From Paenibacillaceae bacterium (GTDB lineage Bacteria; Bacillota; Bacilli; Paenibacillales; NBRC-103111), in contig JAQSYI010000049.1 in the NCBI GenBank assembly GCA_029256185.1, forward strand, positions 1 through 58,492: a DNA stretch of 58,492 nucleotides, given 5' to 3'. Shown here piece after piece: positions 8,167-17,400 of the stretch (positions are counted from its first letter, which is position 1; each line of letters begins with the position of its first letter). The notes under the pieces are model-generated. The model was not told the origin of the DNA and did not search any database. It was given only the letters and a program-made list of their open reading frames with translations. Position numbers and translations under genes: made by a program.

Positions 8167-8191
8167 GTAAATGCCCGATTGTGGCATTTAC
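8167..8191. promoter_or_regulatory. Inverted repeat upstream of the tad promoter (candidate operator)
   Basis: Perfect nine-base inverted repeat GTAAATGCC-N7-GGCATTTAC, ending 12 bases upstream of the -35 box of the tad promoter. On the minus strand it is not followed by a T run, so it does not look like the terminator of the NlpC/P60 gene. It is well placed for a dimeric regulator. Confidence 0.5.
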
Positions 8192-8231
8192 ATTTGGGGG
8201 ATTGTTTTTGTGCCAAGCCGTATCCCCGATG

Positions 8232-9179
8232 TTAGTCAGTGAAGCTTCCTCCGTACAAATAACGGTGCTCCCAGGCTTTGCCCGATAGGGTATCGATCCG
8301 TACACCGCCGGATTCAGGCGAATAAGTATGAAGCATCTGCCCGCCTCCCAGATAAATGGCCACATGGGTGACCCGTTCCGTCATTCTGTTCACATGGGCA
8401 TAATCGGAAGCCTTGGAGCCCTCATAGGACATAAAGAACATCAGATCACCGCGCTTGAGCCTGGTCCAATCCAATTGAACAGGACCGCGGTTTCTAACAT
8501 AATCAGCCTGCCCCCTCGAATCCCCGGGAAGAGCAATTCCGGTCATATTCCAGAAGGCCTGCTGAACAAAATCGGAGCAATCAAACGTGCTTATATCGAA
8601 CCGCTGTGAACCAAATTCATAAGGGGTGCCCAAATACTTCATTCCTTCGCTAATGAAGCTTTCAATCCGGTCCTCGCGGGACAGCGCCATCTTGTACACA
8701 TCAGTGTTTACTTCTATGTATTTGGCTCCTGTGCTCACGTAACCGGTAACACCTTTGGAATCTCGGGCTTTATACCAGCCGTCATTTATTTTCTCAAGAA
8801 TCAGAATTTCCTCGCCCTTGCCCAGCATCCGGATGACGGCTCCGGTGGTGCCCGGTGATGTTCTGAAATTCACTCCGTACAGAATCTGCGCGTTGCTGCT
8901 GAATTCTATGTATTTTTCATTGCTGGACACATAGCCTGTTGTCCCGTTTTGATCCCCGACCTTGTACCAATAAGGGTTAACTTGTTGCAATAGAGTGACC
9001 GTTTCATTCGTCTTCAGATAGCGGATCAGGTTACCGGAGGTGCTTGGCTCATCCCGGAAGCTTACGCCGGCGGCAATCTTGGCCTTGGTGGATACGGACT
9101 CTCCGGCAAGGGCGGCGGGCGGAACAGCCGCAAGTACAATGAGGGCGGCGAGAAGAAGCGTCATGAGTCGTTTGGTCAT
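8232..9179 (-). CDS. Secreted SH3-domain NlpC/P60 peptidoglycan endopeptidase
   Basis: 315 residues. Signal peptide (1-25, ending AALAG), two bacterial SH3 domains (about 30-93 and 97-157) and an NlpC/P60 domain (about 170-312) with catalytic Cys201 (FDCSD), His272 (VTHVAIYLG) and His284. It should cleave the D-gamma-Glu to meso-Dap peptide bond or a related stem-peptide bond outside the cell. The start at 9179 has CTGGAGG nine bases upstream; the longer frame to 9296 runs into the riboswitch. It is controlled by a c-di-GMP-I riboswitch, and sits just upstream of the Tad operon on the same strand, so wall remodelling for appendage passage is plausible. Confidence 0.92.
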   Translation of the reverse strand: MTKRLMTLLLAALIVLAAVPPAALAGESVSTKAKIAAGVSFRDEPSTSGNLIRYLKTNETVTLLQQVNPYWYKVGDQNGTTGYVSSNEKYIEFSSNAQILYGVNFRTSPGTTGAVIRMLGKGEEILILEKINDGWYKARDSKGVTGYVSTGAKYIEVNTDVYKMALSREDRIESFISEGMKYLGTPYEFGSQRFDISTFDCSDFVQQAFWNMTGIALPGDSRGQADYVRNRGPVQLDWTRLKRGDLMFFMSYEGSKASDYAHVNRMTERVTHVAIYLGGGQMLHTYSPESGGVRIDTLSGKAWEHRYLYGGSFTD

Positions 9180-9194
9180 GTTGTAGCCTCCAGT

Positions 9195-9250
9195 ATTATG
9201 ATGTCGAAGTCCAAGAAAAGCCACTCTGTCTTCAGCCGAAGAAAGAGCAT
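9195..9250 (-). terminator. Possible expression-platform terminator of the riboswitch
   Basis: After the aptamer the minus strand can form a hairpin (CTCTtTCTTC-GGCT-GAAGAcAGAG) followed by GGCTTTTCTT. This is where a riboswitch expression platform is expected, between aptamer and ribosome binding site. The T run is short, so the mode of control is uncertain. Confidence 0.4.
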
Positions 9251-9273
9251 CCTTTACGGACCCCTTCGCTTTC

Positions 9274-9352
9274 GGCAGCTGGCTGGCATGGCGCACAATC
9301 CGCGCTGTAGCCCCTCTAGCTTTGCGTCGCTGGCTTTAGCCAGGTTTGCCTT
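9274..9352 (-). ncRNA. Cyclic di-GMP-I (GEMM) riboswitch aptamer
   Basis: Read on the minus strand, GGCAAACC is followed by a TGGC-TAAA-GCCA hairpin, then GCGACGCAAAGC, a second helix starting TAGAGGGGCTA, and a closing segment GCCAGCCAGCTGCC that pairs back with GGCAAACC. This order of conserved elements (GCAAACC, tetraloop hairpin, GACGCAAAGC, GGG-CTA, closing TTGCC-like strand) is the GEMM-I/c-di-GMP-I aptamer. It is in the leader of the NlpC/P60 gene, about 95 bases before its start. Confidence 0.88.
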
Positions 9353-9384
9353 TATCGAGGATTGAGATCATGGCACTGGCTTCG

Positions 9385-9400
9385 TAGATCCATTATAATT
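9385..9400 (-). promoter_or_regulatory. -10 element before the riboswitch
   Basis: Minus-strand TATAAT at 9397-9392, about 40 bases upstream of the aptamer. A matching -35 is weak (TTTCGA at 17 bases). The stretch from 9400 to 9527 holds no gene that I can see. Confidence 0.45.
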
Positions 9401-9527
9401 TGTGGGGGTTGTTGTCGAAAATAGAGCAACAGACTCGTTTTGCGTCGAACTTTTACCGACTCTATGACTATTGACACACTGTATTATTTTGTAAAATTTA
9501 TGAGACTAAAGGATTGGCAACCTTCTG

Positions 9528-10424
9528 TTACAGAAGAATTGGCCGATTTCCCACGTCATACAGCATTTTTTTGCGAAATTCATTGGGGGAGCAATCCTTG
9601 AATTTGCGGAACATTTTGTAGAAGTGAGCCATATTGGCCATTCCCACTTCCTCCCCGATCTGGGCAATGCTCATATCCTTGGTCAAGAGCAGGCGCTCCG
9701 CCCGCTTGATTTTCTTCATGGTGATATAGTCTACAAACGAGATGCCCATGGTCTTCTTGAAATATTTAACAAAATAATGGTAGCTCATATTAGCCAGCCT
9801 GCAAGCCTCCTCCACCTGAAACTTATCCCCCAGATGGTTCTCAATATAATCCAAGACAGGACGCAGGCGCAGAATATCCGCATTTTCCCGCGTGGGAATA
9901 AGGTTCTGGACATCGGAGCGCAGCAAGGCGAGAATGATCCGCTTGATCTGGATGCTGATGGCAATCTCATACCCATCCTTCTTGTTCCGGGATTCCTTGA
10001 ATATATCCTGGATGCTCTCCGCTACAGCGTCCCTAACCTCCGGCTGCTCCCGGAAAATGTAATTCAACCGGCTCAAGGGCACTCCCGATTCGGCAAAATA
10101 CCGGTAATAGGGAAGTCCGCTATGCTCCAGATGCTCCTGGATATCAAACTGGAACACCAAAAAGCTGGCATCGTCACAAGGATAGTCGGTATGAAGCTCG
10201 TTGGCGCCGATCAGAAACACATCTCCCGCCTGAAGAATGACGGGAGTTTCGTTAATATAAAAGCCATACCGCCCCTTGATCATCACAATAATTTCAATTT
10301 CCTTATGATAATGCCATCTGACAGGGGAAGATGCCGACAAGGGTCTGGCGGTTCGGTCAGCATCAAATATTCTAATGGCGAGAAACGGATGCTGGTATTG
10401 GACATTCTCACGGGTCGACTCCAT
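9528..10424 (-). CDS. AraC-family transcriptional regulator with cupin sensor
   Basis: 298 residues. N-terminal cupin-type ligand domain (about 10-150; RWHYHKEIEIIVMIKGRYGF and LQAGDVFLIGANELH) and a C-terminal double helix-turn-helix (about 195-290; KKIKRAERLLLTKDMSIAQIGEEVG). The ATG at 10424 has GGAGG four bases upstream; an in-frame start 31 codons earlier lacks one. It resembles sugar-utilisation regulators, but there is no sugar operon beside it, so the target is unknown. Confidence 0.9.
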   Translation of the reverse strand: MESTRENVQYQHPFLAIRIFDADRTARPLSASSPVRWHYHKEIEIIVMIKGRYGFYINETPVILQAGDVFLIGANELHTDYPCDDASFLVFQFDIQEHLEHSGLPYYRYFAESGVPLSRLNYIFREQPEVRDAVAESIQDIFKESRNKKDGYEIAISIQIKRIILALLRSDVQNLIPTRENADILRLRPVLDYIENHLGDKFQVEEACRLANMSYHYFVKYFKKTMGISFVDYITMKKIKRAERLLLTKDMSIAQIGEEVGMANMAHFYKMFRKFKDCSPNEFRKKMLYDVGNRPILL

Positions 10425-10641
10425 AGGGCCTCCAAATAATACGGCTGTTGTGCAAATTGTATCACATTCTGCGGGAGGGAGGAATCCTGTACGCTTGGTC
10501 ATTCTAATTAAGGTCAAATCCTGATATAATGAGTAAAACTCCTATGGGGGCATTTTCGAAAAAAAGCGCTCCCCTTGAAGCAGAAGTTTGTATCTCCAAT
10601 CTGAGACGAAAATACGGCAAGTGAAGTCGGAGGACCTTGGT

Positions 10642-11154
10642 ATGCAGCGGAGATTTATAGTTGAAGCGGTTTTGATGGCCATTTACGGACAACTGGCAGT
10701 GCCAACCCGGCCTGTGGAATATATTATGCCTTACTCCAGCCTCATGGAGCTGTATGAGCTTTCGGAGAGCACGGAGCCGATTATGAACCAGGAAGAAGAG
10801 GAGCCTTACATCCGCCTTAACATCAAGCGGCTGATTCACTTTTTTGAGGACGCCTTGAACAAGAAGAAGATTGAACGGGCGCTTTCCTCCCCGTGGCGCA
10901 AGAGCCCGGCTCTGCTGGTCAATGACAAGGTTTCCATTACGGTGGTCTATGCGCTGGAAAATGCGGAATACGGAGAGAAATTCGACCCCATCGAGACGGA
11001 TCTGATCTTGCTTGCAATCCGGGAGAAGGCGTCTATCCTGACTGACCAATATGAATTTGTAGAGAAGCTGATTCAAGGATCGGTGCCGGTCCACGTGTTT
11101 GATATAGAGGATTTTGAATATGCGGTGGAAGATGATATCCGTATGGAGCAGTGA
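10642..11154 (+). CDS. Conserved hypothetical protein
   Basis: 170 residues with no domain I recognise. The start at 10642 has GGAGG nine bases upstream, and a TATAAT lies at 10525-10530. It is cytoplasmic in character (charged, Glu-rich C-terminus, no membrane segment). Similar Paenibacillus proteins are often labelled ADP-heptose synthase, but nothing here supports that activity. The 3' end is part of a 44-base tandem duplication (11111-11134 and 11155-11178), the second copy lying after the stop. Confidence 0.75.
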   Translation: MQRRFIVEAVLMAIYGQLAVPTRPVEYIMPYSSLMELYELSESTEPIMNQEEEEPYIRLNIKRLIHFFEDALNKKKIERALSSPWRKSPALLVNDKVSITVVYALENAEYGEKFDPIETDLILLAIREKASILTDQYEFVEKLIQGSVPVHVFDIEDFEYAVEDDIRMEQ

Positions 11155-11178
11155 ATTTTGAATATGCGGTGGAAGATG
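11111..11178 (+). repeat. Tandem duplication across a gene 3' end
   Basis: A 24-base segment starting ATTTTGAATATGCGG occurs twice with a 44-base period. The first copy codes the C-terminus of the hypothetical protein; the second begins one base after its stop. This is a recent local duplication that did not change the gene. Confidence 0.8.
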
Positions 11179-11185
11179 GCCATAC

Positions 11186-11227
11186 AGCCCCAAAATTTCT
11201 GCAATATGCAGCTTCGGGGCTTTTTTC
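11186..11227 (+). terminator. Rho-independent terminator
   Basis: AGCCCC and GGGGCT enclose an inner CTGCA-atat-GCAG hairpin and are followed by six T. It terminates the hypothetical gene at 10642. From here to 11424 I see no gene or clear signal. Confidence 0.8.
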
Positions 11228-11424
11228 TATGACGCAAGATGAAGACACCCAGGGACGTTCCCTCGATTGTCACCAAATAAGGGCGCTCATGTCCGCTATG
11301 TACACCGTACCATCAATGGTCGCCAGATGATGGTTGTTCCTTCTGCCATCGTTGTTGTTTGCCTTCACGGCCGGAATTGCCTGTATTCTGCAGACCTGAC
11401 AGCCCGGCTGATAGATGGGGAAGG

Positions 11425-12252
11425 CTAGCCCCTCTGTCCGCTTACCGCTCTTTCATACCATTCCCAGCCGAAGCCCACATGCTCCGGCTTATGGGAATCC
11501 GATCCGTACACACAAGGGATGCCCCGGGCTGTGCATTCCCGGATCATCCACTCCGGCACATACGTCTTGCCGCAGGTCGGTACACGCAGCCCGGCTGTGT
11601 TCACATCCACTCCCATGCCTGCCGCGGCAAGCATGGGGATGATTCCCGCGAGTCTGCGCCGGATGAGATCCTCATCCATCTGCGGCAGGGCGGTGCGGAA
11701 CTTCTCGATCAGGTTGATATGACCGAGCCGCACCCGCCCAGGCAGCCGCGAGGCCCAGGCAATCGCCTTTTCCACATGATTATAGTATTCGCTTACTACC
11801 GCATCCACACTTCCATACGCAGCGAGCAGCCCTTCTGTGAAATCCCCGGGAGTAAAGTCGATGCATCTCATCCCGCCTGTTCCCGGCAGATAATGAACGG
11901 ATACCACAATATCCTCCAGCACGCCGGCCCACGGCTGCAGCATTGCCTCGGAGAATGCTTCCGCACCGGCCAGATAGTCTACCTCCAGCCCCGCAGTAAT
12001 CTCAATGATCCCCTCATATTTGCGCTTCACGCTCTCCACATATTCGAAATATGCAGGAAGCTCATCCATGGACATGGCAAGCTCGGCCATAAGGTTCTCA
12101 TCCTCCACCCAGCGCTCAGGCAAGGGCGGATGCTCCGACAGGGTATACCGCGTGAAGCCCTGCGCCAGAGCTGCTTCGATATACAGCTCTTGTGCTGCGG
12201 GGCTGCCGTGCTTGCAGAACCTTGTATGGGTATGCCCGTCCCACTTGAGCAT
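11425..12252 (-). CDS. PHP-domain histidinol-phosphatase family protein (HisJ-like)
   Basis: 275 residues. The PHP metal site starts with DGHTHTRFCKHG near the N-terminus, continues with LSEHPP, a GLEVDYL Glu, SVHYLPG, and ends with GSDSHKPEHVG. HisJ proteins remove phosphate from L-histidinol phosphate. No other his genes are nearby, so another phosphoester substrate is possible. The ATG overlaps the stop of the upstream esterase as TAATG, so the two are cotranslated. Confidence 0.85.
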   Translation of the reverse strand: MLKWDGHTHTRFCKHGSPAAQELYIEAALAQGFTRYTLSEHPPLPERWVEDENLMAELAMSMDELPAYFEYVESVKRKYEGIIEITAGLEVDYLAGAEAFSEAMLQPWAGVLEDIVVSVHYLPGTGGMRCIDFTPGDFTEGLLAAYGSVDAVVSEYYNHVEKAIAWASRLPGRVRLGHINLIEKFRTALPQMDEDLIRRRLAGIIPMLAAAGMGVDVNTAGLRVPTCGKTYVPEWMIRECTARGIPCVYGSDSHKPEHVGFGWEWYERAVSGQRG

Positions 12253-13031
12253 TACTTGCTCTCCGTCAGAGGCAGCCACTTCAGCACCTGCTGGATCTTG
12301 GCATCCCAATATCCCCAATCATGGGTACCCGGCTCCTCCTCATATGTAAGCTCAAGCCCCAGCTCCCGGCAGTGGTCCCGGAACCGGATATTGGCATTGT
12401 ATAAGAAATCTTCCGTTCCGCAGCATTGATACAGCTTGGGCTGACGGACCTTGGAGGAGGCCAACTCCCCGGCCAGATGGAACAGATCTAGCCCGGTTCC
12501 CTCAAGTGAGGTCTTTCCATTCAAGAGCCATTGGAATTCTCCGCTGGGATGGCCGTTAACCGCCCAGGCCGCATCCATGACACCTGACAGACTGGCCGCG
12601 GCGGCAAACCGCTCATGGCAGGTCAAGCCCAGCTTCATCGCCCCATATCCGCCCATGGATAAGCCGGCCACGAAATTATCCTCCCGTTTATCGGAGAGAG
12701 GGAAGAAGGACTGCGCCAGCCTGGGCAGCTCCTCACTGATGAATTGCCAGTATTTTTGCCCGTTGGGCATGTCGGCATAGAAGCTCCGGTTCACGGCAGG
12801 CATGACCACGGCCAGCCCCAGCGCCGAGGCATACCGTTCGATGGAGGTGCGGCGCAGCCAGATCGTATGGTCATCGGACAGACCGTGCAGCAGATAAAGC
12901 GTAGGATGCTTGCCGCCTCTCTCGGCAGCATGCATGCCGATCTGGGAGCGTGCCACCTGAGGAAGAATCACATACATGGAAGAAGAAACACCCAATGAAT
13001 CCGAAAAGAAATGACAGTCGATGAAGGCCAT
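12252..13031 (-). CDS. Esterase (tributyrin esterase / S-formylglutathione hydrolase-like)
   Basis: 259-residue alpha/beta hydrolase. LYLLHGLSDDHTIW is the oxyanion strand, GLSMGG carries the nucleophile Ser, and GTEDFLYNAN and EEPGTHDWGYWDAKI carry the Asp and His. This is the EstA/esterase-D pattern. No signal peptide, so intracellular. AAAGGAGC precedes the start. It is cotranscribed with the PHP phosphatase. Confidence 0.87.
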   Translation of the reverse strand: MAFIDCHFFSDSLGVSSSMYVILPQVARSQIGMHAAERGGKHPTLYLLHGLSDDHTIWLRRTSIERYASALGLAVVMPAVNRSFYADMPNGQKYWQFISEELPRLAQSFFPLSDKREDNFVAGLSMGGYGAMKLGLTCHERFAAAASLSGVMDAAWAVNGHPSGEFQWLLNGKTSLEGTGLDLFHLAGELASSKVRQPKLYQCCGTEDFLYNANIRFRDHCRELGLELTYEEEPGTHDWGYWDAKIQQVLKWLPLTESK

Positions 13032-13086
13032 GTAAATTGCTCCTTTGTGGGTGAAGTGCGGCTACAACGCCGCTGTAAAAAACAAT

Positions 13087-13160
13087 CCCCAAAAAGTGAC
13101 GAGATGCTTCGAAGCAAAATCCGGGTACTTTTTGGGGGGCCCCCGAATGAAAATGCGGCA
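13087..13160 (+). repeat. Dispersed intergenic repeat, copy A
   Basis: CCCCAAAAAGT and ACTTTTTGGGG form an inverted repeat around a GCTTCGAAGC core and are followed by GGCCCCCGAATGAAAATG. A shorter relative lies at 50541-50603. It is upstream of the esterase gene and codes for nothing obvious. Confidence 0.7.
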
Positions 13161-13220
13161 CAGCCTGGATTTACGTAAAAAATGAAGCAGCAGCTCCTTG
13201 AGACTCAACCCCGCTTGACT

Positions 13221-13414
13221 AACGGAAAAAATTTCCGTTATTTCTACAAATCCGCACTTTCTCTCTCTTTTAGCGGAAATTTTTTCCGTTATCGTCCCGT
13301 CATTCTCAGGAAAAGGGCATATTTGCCCTATCTGACGATGAATAACGGAAATTTTTTCCGTTACTTTTTCTGTTTTCCGAGAAAATCGTCCTGTAACGGA
13401 AATTTTTTCCGTTA
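13221..13414. repeat. Array of four 20-bp palindromes
   Basis: Four near-identical palindromes of the form AACGGAAATTTTTTCCGTTA lie at 13221-13240, 13272-13291, 13344-13363 and 13395-13414. Start-to-start distances are 51, 72 and 51 bases. Copy 1 is AACGGAAAAAATTTCCGTTA and copy 2 begins AGCGG. The sequence between copies is not conserved. The open frame across them gives only a repetitive GNFFRYF peptide and is probably not a gene. Confidence 0.85.
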
Positions 13415-13446
13415 TCCCGCTATCCGGAAGCAGGTTCCAAAGGAAG

Positions 13447-13556
13447 CTTTATGCCCATAGGACTTTTCTGCCCACTAGACCTCATGGTGTAAGAAAGCCC
13501 TTTTGCCCATTAGACCTCCTGGTGGAAGAAAACCCAGCCCTTTTGCCCCCCATTGA
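13447..13556. repeat. Degenerate tandem repeat (about 37 bases)
   Basis: Units of the form CTTTT-GCCCAYTAGACCTCMTGGTG-AAGAAA are repeated at about 13463-13498 and 13499-13536, with shorter partial copies at about 13447 and 13540. They fill the space between the palindrome array and the end of the hemolysin-III gene. Confidence 0.65.
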
Positions 13557-13578
13557 AGACCGGCCGGGGTCCGGGTAC

Positions 13579-14220
13579 TCAGGGCAGCACATATAACAGA
13601 ATGGCAAAGAAATGAACCACGGAGCCGGCCAGCACGAACAGATGCCAGACCGCATGATGGTAAGGAAAGCTGCGCCATACATAGAACACCGTACCCAGCG
13701 TGTACAGAATGCCGCCCACGACCAGCAGGATCAGGCCGCCTCCGGCAAAATTTTCTACCAGACGGTTCCAGGCAAATACGATCATCCAACCCATGGCAAT
13801 ATAAAATATAGTGGAGGTAAACAGGAAGCGCTTGGTGAAGAACGCCTTGAATGCGATCCCGGAAACGGCTATCCCCCATACGATGCCGAACAGGGTCCAG
13901 CCAAGCGCCCCTTGTATGACATTGAACAGAAGCGGCGTATAGGTGCCGGCAATGAACAAATAAATCGAGGAATGGTCAAAAATCTCGAACAGATCCTTCA
14001 CCTTGCCCTCCGGAAAGCTGTGCACCAGCGTGGAGCAAGTATAGAGCAGCAGCATCGTCACCCCGTATACGGTGAAGCTGACCACATGCCAGGCCGTTCC
14101 CTCCAGGCTGGCAAAGACGATCAGCAGAACCAGTGCGGCTACACTCAGCAGCGCGCCGATTCCGTGGGTAACCGCATTCGCGACTTCTTCTCTGGAAGAG
14201 TAGGTATGTGTGTTGGCCAT
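13579..14220 (-). CDS. Hemolysin III / PAQR-family membrane protein (YqfA/TrhA-like)
   Basis: 213 residues with seven predicted membrane helices. Family hallmarks are present: EEVANAVTHGIGA near the N-terminus, the FDHSSIYLFIAGTYTPL segment in the middle, and YHHAVWHLFVLAGSVVHFF at the C-terminus, whose His residues form the metal site. In bacteria the family influences membrane energetics or lipid homeostasis. It stands alone, with a repeat-rich region downstream. Confidence 0.92.
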   Translation of the reverse strand: MANTHTYSSREEVANAVTHGIGALLSVAALVLLIVFASLEGTAWHVVSFTVYGVTMLLLYTCSTLVHSFPEGKVKDLFEIFDHSSIYLFIAGTYTPLLFNVIQGALGWTLFGIVWGIAVSGIAFKAFFTKRFLFTSTIFYIAMGWMIVFAWNRLVENFAGGGLILLVVGGILYTLGTVFYVWRSFPYHHAVWHLFVLAGSVVHFFAILLYVLP

Positions 14221-14482
14221 TGGAATCCTTCCTTTCCCGAAAACATTATCTGTTTCATTATACTCTTATCTTGGGCTCATTGCGACCTCCCACGGAATAT
14301 TACGACCTCCGCAGGAACTGCTCCTCCCGCAGGAGGAGCCATCATATGACCAATCACCCCTTCACATTATGACTGAGGTCATCAGAAGTTTATGACGTAT
14401 TCCACGTGTGCAGGCAGGGTCTCCAAGGCTATAATGAAGCCACCAAAATATAGTAAAAGAGTGGAAGGGAGATTAACCGGAG
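14220..14482. promoter_or_regulatory. Divergent regulatory region between hemolysin III and RND pump genes
   Basis: Contains a GCTCCTCC-cgca-GGAGGAGC hairpin (about 14320-14340) preceded by two GACCTCC motifs, a TGACTGAGGTCA palindrome (14370-14381) and a TATAAT (14430-14435) suitable as the -10 of the pump gene. The -35 is weak. The palindrome lies about 50 bases upstream of the -10 and could be an activator or repressor site. Confidence 0.4.
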
Positions 14483-17400
14483 ATGAGTCTGTTTACAAAA
14501 TGGTCTTTCAAAAACAAATCCGCCGTCGGCCTGCTGGTCGTGATGGCACTGGTAATCGGAATAATGAGCTACTTCCGTCTGCCTATGGAATTTCTGCCCT
14601 CGGCGGACAACCCGCAGGTGACGATCACCGCTATCGGCCCCGGGTATGATTCAAGATCCATGGAATCCCAGGTAACGGGACCTCTGGAGGATGTATTGGC
14701 AACAGTCAAGGGCAAATCGAGCATGTTCTCCACTTCCGGGGACGGCTACAGCAAGATCGATATCAACTTCGAGTCGAAAACCGATATGAAAGAGGCCAAG
14801 GCCGAAGTTCAGGAAGCCGTGGATACCATTACGCTCCCTCAGGGCGTCATGAAGCCCTTCGTGCTGCTGCTCAATACCAGCATGATCCCCGTATCGGAAT
14901 TCTCCATCGCCTTTAAGGAAGGGCTGACAGCCAAGGAGAAAGAGACGGAGCAAAAGCGCGTCATGAACGAGCTGCAGGAGCTTGACGGTGTGGGCAATGT
15001 GATGCTGAACGGGCAGAGCGCGCCAACGGTAGCCGTCAAGGTGGATATGCAGAAGCTGGCAACATCCGGCGTGCCTGTGCAGAGCCTGATGGGCATTCTG
15101 CAGGGGCGCAGCCTTTCCGCTTCCATCGGCCAGAAAACAATCGACGGCACAACCGGCAATATCAAGGTGCTGTCCTCCATCGACAGCCTGGATGCGCTGA
15201 AGCGGCTGCCGGTAGCACCGGGGGTGCAGTTGGCCGACATCACAACCATTGAACTAAAGGATTCCCAAGTCAGTGTGAGCCGGCTGAACGGCAAGGAGGT
15301 GCTGTTCGCATCTGTAAGCAAGGAACAGAGCGCCAATGCGGTTGCCGTAGGCAAGAGCGTGCAGGAGGCGGTCGACCGCATTAATGAAGAGAACAAGAAT
15401 GTGGAGCTTAATGTGTTCTTCAGCACCTCGGACATGGTGGTCAGTTCCGTAAACAGCATGATGCAGGAAGTGCTTATGGGCGCTTTGTTCGCCACCATCG
15501 TCATCCTGCTGTTCCTCCGCAACATCCGGGCCACCTTGATAACGATTGTATCCATCCCTCTGTCCCTGGCCATTACGCTGTATCTGCTGAGCGTATCCGG
15601 AGTCACCCTGAATATCATCACCCTGGGCGGTGTAGCCGTAGCGGTGGGCAGGCTGGTGGATGACTCGATTGTAGTCATCGAGAATATTTACCGGCGGCTG
15701 CAGCATGAGAAATTCTCCGTGGATATGATTATCGGCGCTACAAAGGAAGTGGCGACGGCCATTACCGCTTCCACGATCACAACAGTAGCCGTCTTCCTGC
15801 CCATGGGTCTTCTGGAAGGCGCTCTGCAAGCGTTCCTGCTGCCCTTCGCCTTAACCGTAGCCTACTCGCTGCTGGCTTCTCTGCTCGTTGCTCTCACCGT
15901 GGTGCCCCTGCTCAGCTCAGTTCTGCTGCGCAACACCCGCATGAAAGAGCATGAAGGCTCCAAAACCTTCACCAGATTCCTTGACTGGAACCTGCGCCAC
16001 AAGTATGTGTCGGTTGGTCTGGCAGTCGTTCTGTTCTTCGGCTCCATCTATACCTATTACGTCATGCCCAAGGGAGCGATTGACTCCTCTGATAATTCCC
16101 TGGTGTCCATCTCGCTTCAGTATCCCGGAGATACTCCGGTGGCGAAGGTCATCGAGGAGGGCAAGAAGCTGGAGACCACTCTGATCAGCCGCAAGGATGA
16201 GGTAAAATATGTGCTGATGCAAAATGGAAACAGTGCAGACGCCGCAAAATGGGGCAATGTGGTATCCCCCACACTGGTTAGTCTGTCCGTGGTGATGAAG
16301 GAAGGTGCGGATGGCAAGGCCTTAATTGAGGACATAAAGAAGCAGCAAGAACAATTCCCGGGCGGACAACTGACCGTAAGGGCAATGGAGCTCATGGGCA
16401 GCACTTCCACGAATGTGACAGTGGATATCGTGGGTGACAATGATGCGGACAACGGGCAGGTTGCCTCCCAGCTGATGGAGAAAATGAAGACTGTTGAAGG
16501 TGTCGTGAAGGTATCGAGCAATCAGCAGGAAACCAAGCCGGTCTACAATGTGAAGGTGGACCCCGCCCGGGCTAACGGCCAGGAGGTCGCCATGCAGCTG
16601 CAAGGAATGCTCAATGCCGTACCAATTGGTACAATCAGCTTGAATGAGAAGCAGTCCAATGTGATGCTGGAGCCCCTGGTCAACCCGACTCAGTTCGCCG
16701 ATCTGAACAATATTCCGGTTGGGACTGCTGCGGGAACCGTGCCTTTAGGCCAGATTGCCTCCATTGAGAAGAACAACGAGCCGAGCAATCTGTTTCACAA
16801 GGACGGAAGCACCTATATCCGCATTACCGCCCAAGCCGACGCCAAGATGCTGTCCAAGGTGGGCCAGGATGTCCAGAAAGCAGCGGACAGTCTCACTCCG
16901 CCCGAGGGAGTAAAGATTCTGGTGGGAGGAGCATCAGCCGACCAGATGGAGGATATGGGAAGTCTGTACATGATCATGATCATCTCGATTTTCCTGGTCT
17001 ATCTGATCATGGTGCTGACCTTCCGGACGCTGCGCGCACCGCTCGCCATCATAATGTCTCTGCCGCTGGCCGCAATCGGCGCGGTGCTGGCGCTGATTAT
17101 TTCCGGGGTGACGCCGGATTACACCGCCTTGTTCGGGGCGCTGATGCTCGTAGGCATTGTCGTAACCAATGCGATCGTGCTGATCGACCGGGTGAAGCAC
17201 AACGAGGCGCATATGACCATCCGGGAGGCCATTCTGGAAGCTGCCACCATCCGCATGCGGCCGATACTGATGACGGCTATCGCTACGATCTGCGCGATGC
17301 TGCCCCTCTTGTTCGGTCACTCCGAAACCGGCAGCATCGTCTCCCAAAGCCTGGCCATTGTGGTAATCGGCGGTCTGTCTGTCGCCACTGCGCTGACGCT

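Noticed and set aside
10588..11154. ADP-heptose synthase annotation for the hypothetical protein
   Set aside because: No nucleotidyl- or sugar-binding motif is visible; the label is probably a propagated misannotation.
13182..13460. Open frame with repeated GNFFRYF
   Set aside because: It is the translation of the 20-bp palindrome array, with no ribosome binding site; better explained as repeats.
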